Assembly: GCA_964604145.1 (NCBI GenBank)
Contig: CAZRXS010000027.1
Coordinates: 1 to 19,667, forward strand
Origin: Gudongella sp964604145
Lineage (GTDB): Bacteria > Bacillota > Clostridia > Tissierellales > Tissierellaceae
Length of the DNA: 19,667 nt
Direction: 5' to 3'
Below are positions 13,691 to 19,667 of the stretch, piece by piece. The notes under the pieces were generated by a model. That model saw only the letters and a program-made list of their open reading frames with translations. It had not been told where the DNA came from and made no database searches. Positions within the stretch are counted from its first letter, which is position 1; the number at the start of each line of letters is the position of its first letter. Both the position numbers and the translations under genes were made by a program.

Positions 13691-14452
13691 TTATGGGCGT
13701 AATCCGCTTCCTCCTTGTACATTTATAGTTTCTCCAGTAATGTACTTACCATCTTCAGAGCTTAAGAATATACAAAGTCTACCAATATCTTTTTCTGGAT
13801 CTGCAAATCTCCCCATAGGAACTCCTTGAATTGTTTTAGCATATAACTCTGGGTACTCTTCTTTCCATTGACCTAAACGTTCTGTCATAGCTAATGGACA
13901 AATAACATTTACATTTATACCATCTTTACCCCACTCAGTAGCAGCTACCCTTGAAAAACCTCTTATCCCTTCTTTTGCTGCTGCATATGAAGATTGTCCT
14001 TCTTTGCCAAATATACCTGCTCCAGAAGCAAAGTTAATTACAGATCCTACACTTTCTTTTAAATAAGGATATGCAAACTTCATGTAGTTGAAAACACCAT
14101 AAAGTCCAGTGTATATAGCTAAATCAAAGTCTTCTTTTGTATGGTCTACTAATGGAAGACCAGCTTTTGCAGCTTGTGCATTATTTATAACAATATCAAT
14201 TTTCCCATATTCCTCTACTGTCTTGTTTATAACATTTTTAACATCTTCTTCTATTCCCCCATCTGCAGGAATAGCCAGAACCTTAACACCATATTCTTTT
14301 TCTAGTTTTGCTTTAGCATTTTCTAATTTAGATACGGTTCTTCCTGTAACTATTATATTAGCTCCTTCTTTAGCATAAGCTGTTGCAATCCCAAAGCCTA
14401 TACCTGAGCCTCAACCAGTTATAATTACAACTTTTCCTTTCATCTTGTCCAT
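13691..14452 (-). pseudogene. Short-chain dehydrogenase/reductase with one in-frame UGA in the cofactor motif
   Basis: Full-length classical SDR of 253 codons read from the ATG at 14452 (AAAGGGG, 8-base spacing), except that codon 14 (14413-14411) is TGA. The N-terminal motif reads TG-stop-GSGIG where TGxGSGIG is expected. Everything else is intact and in one frame: NNAQAAKAG, catalytic Ser in NFASGAG (about 143), YAAAK (Tyr about 156, Lys about 160), and a C-terminal ITGETINVQGGSG. The strongly conserved body with no further lesion means either a very recent nonsense mutation, a sequencing error, or UGA decoding (for instance as selenocysteine). The next in-frame ATG (14083) would give only 130 residues without the NAD site. 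The nearest sense codons are GGA, TGT, TGC, TGG or CGA; Gly is the usual residue. It has its own promoter and terminator. Confidence 0.85.
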
Positions 14453-14508
14453 AATATTATCCCCTTTCATTTAATATATTAGTTTATTAAAAACATTTGT
14501 TCACTTCT

Positions 14509-14536
14509 AGTATATTACTCTATTTATTTTTGTCAA
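14509..14536 (-). promoter_or_regulatory. Promoter of the short-chain dehydrogenase gene
   Basis: Minus strand perfect -35 TTGACA (14536-14531) and -10 TATACT (14514-14509), spacer 16. The start codon lies about 57 bases downstream. Just after the -10 is AACAAATGTT (near 14491-14500), a short inverted repeat that might bind a repressor. Confidence 0.7.
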
Positions 14537-14578
14537 ACGCTTAAGATGTTTAGTTCAATCCATTGCTATATTAAAATC

Positions 14579-14878
14579 TTACACTGTTGCTACAATTTTG
14601 TTGAATTCCTCTATTATCTCCTTGATTTTTGTTTCTCCAAGTTCTTCTATTGTCTTGCCCATTAACCAATAATACCTTTCAATAAAATCATCAATCTTGG
14701 CCTTGCTATTATCACCTAGTTTATTGTAATAATTACCCAATACTAAAGATATGGGGATAAATGGATAGTTTTCTATAAAATCTGAATCAGCTACTAGACC
14801 CAAGCCAAAATTGTCAATTTTAAAGACAGCTCTTATAGTTGTTTCTATTTGAAAAGCATAATCATATGGTTTAAACAT
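14579..14878 (-). CDS. Hypothetical protein, 99 residues
   Basis: I do not recognise this protein. It starts MFKPYDYAF with a good AAGGAAG ribosome site. It is acidic, without cysteines, and appears to be mostly helical, with an amphipathic C-terminal part (KTIEELGETKIKEIIEEFNK). A central stretch (YPFIPISLVLGNYY) is hydrophobic but too short and polar at its edges to call a membrane helix. It lies upstream of the dehydrogenase on the same strand, with a separate promoter between them. No terminator is obvious after it. Confidence 0.65.
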   Translation of the reverse strand: MFKPYDYAFQIETTIRAVFKIDNFGLGLVADSDFIENYPFIPISLVLGNYYNKLGDNSKAKIDDFIERYYWLMGKTIEELGETKIKEIIEEFNKIVATV

Positions 14879-15050
14879 ATTTATCTTCCTTTCTATTAAC
14901 TTTGTCTATACTAACTCTGATAATACTTTATAATTCCAAACTCTTAGCTAGATAATATCAAAAATCCTACTCTTCTGCAATATTAAGGATTATGATTGAC
15001 TATGCTTTGCTAAATAATCATATATAATAGAATATAAGGGGGAGATATTA

Positions 15051-15716
15051 ATGTTAACGATTACTTGTGATGAAATGAAAGCCATGGATAGTTATGCAAT
15101 TAATAATATTGGTATTCCTAGTATTGTCCTTATGGAGAACGCGGCTTTAAAAGTAATAAAAAATATAGATTTAAATAGCGTGGATTCCTACACAATTGTA
15201 TGTGGTGCAGGCAATAATGGCGGAGACGGACTGGCCATAGCTCGGCATCTAATATTAAAGGCTAAGAAAGTGGATTTATTCGTAATTGGAAGTCTAAATA
15301 GGGCGACTATGGATTTCAATGTAAATCTAAATATACTAAAAAATATAGGAGTGGATTATACACATATAGTCAATGATAATGGATTAGACAAGCTAGAAGA
15401 ATCTACAAATAATAATAACTTAACCATAGACTCTATTTTTGGAATTGGTATAACAAGAAATGTGGAAGGCATTTTTTATAAAGCAATAAATATTATAAAC
15501 AAGAATTCTAAAAATGTATTGTCTGTTGATATTCCTTCAGGCTTAGATGGGGATACAGGAAAAGTCTTGGGCATTTCTATCAAAGCTAAAAAAACAATCA
15601 CCTTTCACCATATGAAAAAGGGATTAGTGAAAAATAATACTTACACAGGTAATGTAATTGTTGAAGATATCGGAATCCCTAGTAAAGTTACTGAAATTAT
15701 TTTAAAAACTAGCTAG
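15051..15716 (+). CDS. nnrE: NAD(P)H-hydrate epimerase, stand-alone YjeF N-terminal domain
   Basis: Epimerises the R form of damaged NAD(P)H hydrate (NAD(P)HX) so the companion dehydratase can restore NAD(P)H. It is 221 residues, one YjeF_N Rossmann domain. Family motifs: MENAALKV near residue 29, CGAGNNGGDGLAIARHL (about 50-66), TIDSIFGIGITR, and SVDIPSGLDGDTG. In most bacteria this domain is fused to the ADP-dependent dehydratase NnrD (about 500 residues in all); here the second domain is absent and no nnrD is in the window. The ribosome site is GGGGGAG. An upstream TATAAT (15023-15028) is a likely -10, but the candidate -35 TTGACT (14996-15001) is 21 bases away. Confidence 0.92.
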   Translation: MLTITCDEMKAMDSYAINNIGIPSIVLMENAALKVIKNIDLNSVDSYTIVCGAGNNGGDGLAIARHLILKAKKVDLFVIGSLNRATMDFNVNLNILKNIGVDYTHIVNDNGLDKLEESTNNNNLTIDSIFGIGITRNVEGIFYKAINIINKNSKNVLSVDIPSGLDGDTGKVLGISIKAKKTITFHHMKKGLVKNNTYTGNVIVEDIGIPSKVTEIILKTS

Positions 15717-15774
15717 AGTGTAAAGATATATTGTCATTAAATTTAAAAAGGAGTGTGTGATTATTTAAAAAATG

Positions 15775-15803
15775 TTGACATACAACTTGTTATAAGCTAA
15801 TTT
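15775..15803 (+). promoter_or_regulatory. Predicted pot operon promoter
   Basis: A perfect -35 TTGACA (15775-15780) is followed after 17 bases by TAATTT (15798-15803), a weak -10; TTTAAT three bases further on is a better sequence at a worse spacing. Between the two is ACAACTTGT, a short inverted repeat that could be an operator. It lies about 50 bases ahead of the ATPase start. Confidence 0.5.
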
Positions 15804-15850
15804 AATGGGTATATGTAATAAGTAATTGTTTTAAAAAGAGGAAGGTTTAT

Positions 15851-16963
15851 ATGGAAAATTCTTTGCTTAGTTTAATAAATGTAAATAAATACTATGATAA
15901 TTCCCATATATTAAAAGATGTGTCTTTTAATATAAAAGATGGGGAGTTTTTGACGCTACTAGGTCCTTCAGGTTGTGGCAAAACGACAATATTAAGATGT
16001 ATTGCAGGTCTTGAGGCTATTGATTCAGGAGATATTTTATTAAATGGTGTTTCTATTAAAAACCTGCCTGCTAATAAAAGAAATATAAATACTGTTTTCC
16101 AAAACTATGCCTTGTTTCCTCATTTAAATATATACGATAATATTGCTTACGGTCCACGGATTAAAAAATCAATGAATGAAAAAGATCTCAAGGAAAGGAT
16201 TTCTGAATACTTGGACTTAGTAGAGATGTCAGGTTATGAAGAAAGAATGATTAGCCAATTATCTGGAGGGCAAAACCAGAGAATTGCTATCGCTAGGGCT
16301 TTGATAAACCAACCAGATATCTTACTTTTAGATGAACCCTTAGGAGCTTTGGATTTAAAACTTAGAAAACATATGCAAACTGAACTTACTGATTTGCAAA
16401 GGCAAACTAAAACTACCTTTGTATATGTAACCCATGACCAAGAGGAAGCTGTCAATATATCCGATCGAATAATAGTAATTAATAAAGGAGAAATCCAGCA
16501 ATTAGGTAGTTCTAGCAATGTGTATAATAACCCTAAAAACCTTTTTGTTGCAGATTTTATTGGGGATAGGAATATAAAAAAAGTTAAGGTTCTAGAATAC
16601 AATAATGGATACTATAAGGTAGAATTAGGAGATAGACTTGTAAGTGTAAGAGCTTCAGCCAATGCTGACACTTATTCCAAGCCCTTTGAAATGGGTGTAC
16701 TAGCTATTCTTATGGATAAGATGAAAATATCTACTAGTGAAGTAGCTAATTCTTTTTTAGGCACAGTTTTATCTATCCACCATGCTGGTTCGCAAATTAA
16801 AACTAAGCTATGTGTAGATGATGATACATTTACAATTATTGAGTACCAAGATTATGACTGTGATTACAAAATGGGAGATAAAGTGTATATCTCATGGGAA
16901 GATTCTGGAGCTGTTTTACTGCCTGATGAAGTAGATTTTGAAGGAAGTGGTATTCCCTTATGA
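15851..16963 (+). CDS. potA: Spermidine/putrescine-type ABC transporter ATP-binding protein
   Basis: Cytoplasmic ATPase of a PotABCD-type importer, 370 residues. Walker A is GPSGCGKT (about 38-45), VFQNYALFPHL is the Q-loop, LSGGQNQRIAIARAL the signature, ILLLDEPLGALDLKLR the Walker B and D-loop, and YVTHDQEEA holds the switch histidine. From about residue 240 the sequence is the beta-rich TOBE-type regulatory domain, ending GAVLLPDE. It shares ATGA with the permease gene start. It is the first gene of a four-gene operon, with AGAGGAAGG as ribosome site. PotA-type ATPases also serve thiamine, iron and putrescine importers, so the assignment to polyamines rests mainly on the gene set. Confidence 0.92.
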   Translation: MENSLLSLINVNKYYDNSHILKDVSFNIKDGEFLTLLGPSGCGKTTILRCIAGLEAIDSGDILLNGVSIKNLPANKRNINTVFQNYALFPHLNIYDNIAYGPRIKKSMNEKDLKERISEYLDLVEMSGYEERMISQLSGGQNQRIAIARALINQPDILLLDEPLGALDLKLRKHMQTELTDLQRQTKTTFVYVTHDQEEAVNISDRIIVINKGEIQQLGSSSNVYNNPKNLFVADFIGDRNIKKVKVLEYNNGYYKVELGDRLVSVRASANADTYSKPFEMGVLAILMDKMKISTSEVANSFLGTVLSIHHAGSQIKTKLCVDDDTFTIIEYQDYDCDYKMGDKVYISWEDSGAVLLPDEVDFEGSGIPL

Positions 16964-17805
16964 AAAAACTACGACAGAACGCAGCTGCTATCCCAATCTT
17001 GGTTTGGATAGGATTATTAGTAGGTGTACCATTAATTTTTGTCATTGTTTTAAGTTTTTTATCTAGAGACAATTTAGGAAATATTGTATTTAAATTCACT
17101 TTAGATAATTATAAAAAAATATCGGATCCGGTTTATTTAAAAATCTTTTTTAATTCTTTTTTGCTTGCAACACTTACTTCATCCTTAACCTTATTAATAG
17201 GTTATCCAGTTGCATATTTTACTGCTAATTTAGATGCTAAAAGCAGGTCCTTTGCAATTGTTTTAATTATGCTTCCATTTTGGATATCAAGCTTGCTTAG
17301 AACCTATGGGTGGATTATACTTTTGGGCAACACTGGAATTATAAATAATGCACTTTTAAAACTCAATCTTATCAATGCGCCTTTAAGTATGATGTATAAA
17401 TTTTCTACTGTTCTTATTGGGACAGCATATATGTTGATTCCTTTTATGATTATAGCTATATATAATTCAGTGGATAAATTGGATAAACATTTACTTGAAG
17501 CATCTTCTGATTTAGGTGCCAGTAAAAGGGAAACATTTTTTAATATAACCCTTCCTCTTACTATGCCAGGTATAGCTGGAGGATTTACTTTGGTTTTTAT
17601 CCCTTCTTTAGGTCTGTTTTTCGTATCTGATCTCCTAGGTGGAGGAATGAACATATTCTTAGGAAATATAATTAATACTCAAATTACAAAAGGTAGAAAT
17701 AGACCTCTAGCTGCAGCTTTTGCTGTGGGGATGATTGTTTTAGTTTTGATTGTTCTCTATCTTTATAGCCGTCTTACAAAAGACAGTGAGGAGGGATTAT
17801 TTTAA
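16960..17805 (+). CDS. potB: Spermidine/putrescine-type ABC transporter permease, PotB subunit
   Basis: Inner-membrane permease of 281 residues with about six membrane segments. It starts with a cytoplasmic MKKLRQNAAAIP, then the first helix. PFWISSLLRTYGWIILLGNTGIIN is characteristic of PotB, and the cytoplasmic coupling loop reads LLEASSDLGASKRETFFNITLP (EAA motif). Start overlaps the ATPase stop as ATGA, and its own stop overlaps potC as TAATG, so translation is coupled. The length and order match potB of E. coli. Confidence 0.93.
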   Translation: MKKLRQNAAAIPILVWIGLLVGVPLIFVIVLSFLSRDNLGNIVFKFTLDNYKKISDPVYLKIFFNSFLLATLTSSLTLLIGYPVAYFTANLDAKSRSFAIVLIMLPFWISSLLRTYGWIILLGNTGIINNALLKLNLINAPLSMMYKFSTVLIGTAYMLIPFMIIAIYNSVDKLDKHLLEASSDLGASKRETFFNITLPLTMPGIAGGFTLVFIPSLGLFFVSDLLGGGMNIFLGNIINTQITKGRNRPLAAAFAVGMIVLVLIVLYLYSRLTKDSEEGLF

Positions 17806-18596
17806 TGAACTCCCAGACACAAAGATTTCGCAAATTTTATTTATTACTATTTTTCGTAATTTTGTACTTTCCTATCCTTAGTGTTATTTTGTATTCTTTT
17901 AATAAGAGTACATCTACCGCCCAATGGACAGGATTTACATTAGATTGGTATAGAAAATTATTAAATGATAAAATAGTTATTGAATCTTTTAAAATTAGTA
18001 TAGAAGTTGCTTTTTTAACATCTATTTTATCTGCCATACTTGGAACCGCAACTGCTATTATTTCAATATATGTAACAAATAAAATGAATAAACTTTTGCT
18101 TGGAGCTATGGTCTTACCATTACTTGTTCCAGAAGTCGCTTTAGGCATATCGCTACTTTTCTTTTTTAATGCCTTGGAGTTGCCTTTTGGTCGCTTGACA
18201 TTAGTGCTTTCACATTCACTTTTTTGTGTGCCTTATGTATATATAATGGTTCAGCTAAGGCTTAAAGCGATAAATATATCTATTATAGAAGCTGCTAAAG
18301 ATTTAGGCGCTAGCAGATGGCAGATTATTAAAACAATTATTATACCATTGGTTATGCCTTCAATAATTACAGCTTCATTGTTAGCGGTAGCTATTTCTTT
18401 AGATGATGTTATTATTTCAACTTATATGTCTGGTCCAATGACTACAACTTTACCTGTTCATATTTTCTCTATGATGCGTGTAGGCGTAACCCCAAAAATA
18501 AACGCCCTATGTACTGTAATCTTAGTAGGAACATTTTTTATTGTTGGCTTAGGCCAAATTGTTAGTTTAAGAGATCGTAAAAAGGAGAGGGTATAA
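17805..18596 (+). CDS. potC: Spermidine/putrescine-type ABC transporter permease, PotC subunit
   Basis: Second permease subunit, 263 residues and six predicted membrane helices. After the short N-terminal cytoplasmic segment the first helix reads LLLFFVILYFPILSVIL. SFNKSTSTAQWTGFTLDWYRKLL is the typical PotC periplasmic segment, and the EAA loop is IIEAAKDLGASRWQIIKTIIIP. SLDDVIISTYMSGP near the C-terminus is also a PotC hallmark. The ATG overlaps the potB stop codon. The stop codon is directly followed by the TTG start of the binding-protein gene. Confidence 0.93.
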   Translation: MNSQTQRFRKFYLLLFFVILYFPILSVILYSFNKSTSTAQWTGFTLDWYRKLLNDKIVIESFKISIEVAFLTSILSAILGTATAIISIYVTNKMNKLLLGAMVLPLLVPEVALGISLLFFFNALELPFGRLTLVLSHSLFCVPYVYIMVQLRLKAINISIIEAAKDLGASRWQIIKTIIIPLVMPSIITASLLAVAISLDDVIISTYMSGPMTTTLPVHIFSMMRVGVTPKINALCTVILVGTFFIVGLGQIVSLRDRKKERV

Positions 18597-19664
18597 TTGT
18601 TAATTAAAAAGAATAAAATGATTTTAGGAATATTTTTATCTGCTATACTAGTTTTTTCTATGATAGGCTGCGAAAATAGCAAGCAAACTGAACAAATTAA
18701 TCTTATGACTTGGGGTGGAGATTTTATTCCCCGAGAAATAATAGATCAATTTGAAGAAGAAACAGGTATTAAGATCAATTACAAAGAGGTTACTTCTAAT
18801 GAAGATATGCAATCTTTGCTTGAAGCCAACCCTGATCAATATGACTTAGCCGTTGTGACAGATTACATGGTAGATATATTAAGACAAAATGAATATCTTG
18901 AAAGCTTGGACAAGGAACAATTGCCAAATTACTCAAATATAAATCCAGTATATCAAGGGAATTATTATGATGAAAATGATGAATTTTCAATTCCCTATGC
19001 TGTTTCAATATCATTTTTGCTTGTAAACCCCGAAGGTGTTCAAAATCTAGGTGCAAAACCCATTACTGGCTATGGTGATCTGTGGCAAAGTGAATTAAAG
19101 GAAAATATAGTCCTAATCGATTGGTCAGTTGAAATAATAGGTCTGGTTTTGAAAACTCTAGGATATGAATACAATGAAACTGATCCTGCAAAACTTGAAG
19201 AAGCGAGATTGAAATTGTTTGATTTAAGAGACAATATAATGAGGTTTGAAACCAATACTCCAGAAGATTCCTTAATAAGCGGTGAAGCAGTTGTAGGGTT
19301 TATGTATTCTAACCAAGCTGTTAAAGGGCAAAACGCTGATAGTAATCTTCAACCAGTTTTCCCAAAAGAGGGAATGCCAATTTATATAGATTCTTTTGTA
19401 ATGTCTAAAGATGCACCTAATAAAGAAAATGCTTATAAGTTCTTAAACTTTTTATTGCAAGCAGAAATAAGCGCAAAAATATCTGAATTAACTAATTTCT
19501 CAAATCCTAACCAAGCAGCTACAGAGTTTTTACCAGAAGATTTTAAAAATAACCCAATGCTAAATCTATCAGATGATGTTATTGAAAATACTAGTTTCTA
19601 TATAGATGTAGCAGATGTTTTAGAAGAGTATGAGCATATTTATTCAGAATTTAAATCAAAATAA
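18597..19664 (+). CDS. potD: PotD-like polyamine-type substrate-binding lipoprotein
   Basis: Extracellular binding protein of the importer, 355 residues. Start is TTG at 18597, directly abutting the potC stop, with AAGGAGAGGG upstream; the first ATG (residue 8) has no ribosome site. The signal peptide has a basic MLIKKNK start and a lipobox ending IGC (Cys25). The mature part is a periplasmic-binding-protein fold: LMTWGGDFIP (about 37-44), SIPYAVSISFLLVN, and YIDSFVMSKDAPNKENAYKFLNFLL. By my recollection of E. coli PotD, polyamine-contacting Asp168 corresponds to Trp176 here, Trp229 to Tyr237 and Trp255 to Tyr263, while Glu171 and Asp257 are kept (Glu179, Asp265). The ligand may therefore differ. 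The gene ends within the window. Confidence 0.9.
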   Translation: MLIKKNKMILGIFLSAILVFSMIGCENSKQTEQINLMTWGGDFIPREIIDQFEEETGIKINYKEVTSNEDMQSLLEANPDQYDLAVVTDYMVDILRQNEYLESLDKEQLPNYSNINPVYQGNYYDENDEFSIPYAVSISFLLVNPEGVQNLGAKPITGYGDLWQSELKENIVLIDWSVEIIGLVLKTLGYEYNETDPAKLEEARLKLFDLRDNIMRFETNTPEDSLISGEAVVGFMYSNQAVKGQNADSNLQPVFPKEGMPIYIDSFVMSKDAPNKENAYKFLNFLLQAEISAKISELTNFSNPNQAATEFLPEDFKNNPMLNLSDDVIENTSFYIDVADVLEEYEHIYSEFKSK

Positions 19665-19667
19665 TTA

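Noticed and set aside
13691..14083. Separate 130-residue dehydrogenase gene starting at 14083
   Set aside because: It is only the C-terminal half of the SDR; the frame continues upstream to 14452 apart from the one UGA, and no ribosome site precedes 14083.
14380..14413. SECIS element after the UGA of the dehydrogenase
   Set aside because: Only a 4-pair stem with two G-U pairs could be drawn; bacterial SECIS hairpins are longer and more stable, so selenocysteine is not called.
15738..15795. Small ORF between nnrE and potA after AAAGGAG
   Set aside because: No start codon at suitable spacing opens a frame of useful length; the stretch carries promoter-like sequence instead.
1..19667. Insertion sequences, CRISPR arrays, tRNA or rRNA genes, prophage
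   Set aside because: No transposase or phage protein, no regularly spaced repeats and no RNA-gene signatures were seen on either strand.

Overview
The window is AT-rich DNA with long, tightly packed operons. Many genes have strong Shine-Dalgarno sites of the AAGGxGGTGAT type, and several starts are probably TTG. The proteins (DegV, SufCB, a Bacillus YqjM-like old yellow enzyme, PotABCD, a ProX-type glycine betaine transporter, a type III Mod methylase) point to an anaerobic Bacillota of the Clostridia/Tissierellia type. This is a judgement from protein resemblance and base composition; there is no rRNA in the window to settle it.

Layout. (1) 1-2522: a type III restriction-modification Mod subunit, cut by the left edge, is divergent from a CPBP/CAAX-type membrane protease; an inverted repeat surrounds the predicted mod -10. 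(2) 2524-5930, minus: a glycine betaine/proline-betaine ABC transporter (binding protein, permease, ATPase with CBS domains). Its leader carries a c-di-AMP (ydaO/yuaA)-like aptamer candidate followed by an intrinsic terminator. (3) 5982-7790, minus: a two-gene SUF Fe-S assembly module (sufC plus one SufB/SufD-like scaffold), preceded by a 23-codon leader ORF with a good ribosome site that runs through a hairpin. (4) 7859-11217, minus: a DegV protein, then the run homoserine dehydrogenase, penicillin-V-acylase/bile-salt-hydrolase-like Ntn hydrolase, and a glycine-zipper mini-membrane protein, ended by a terminator. (5) 11321-13634: a membrane-domain general-stress-like protein (minus), a divergent OYE-family ene-reductase (plus), and a zinc-ribbon protein (minus) whose stop overlaps the OYE stop. 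(6) 13691-14878, minus: a short-chain dehydrogenase with one in-frame UGA inside its NAD(P)-binding glycine motif, and an unrecognised 99-residue protein. (7) 15051-19664, plus: a stand-alone NAD(P)HX epimerase, then a complete potABCD-type ABC transporter with overlapping genes.

How the genes fit together. Two compatible-solute/polyamine-type importers flank housekeeping metabolism genes. The betaine importer appears to be under leader-RNA control, consistent with the known link between c-di-AMP and osmolyte uptake. The most notable features are the divergent ydaO-like leader, the SUF leader-peptide/hairpin arrangement, the UGA codon in the dehydrogenase, and a PotD-like binding protein in which expected polyamine-contacting residues are changed. 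I saw no tRNA, rRNA, CRISPR array, insertion sequence or prophage genes.
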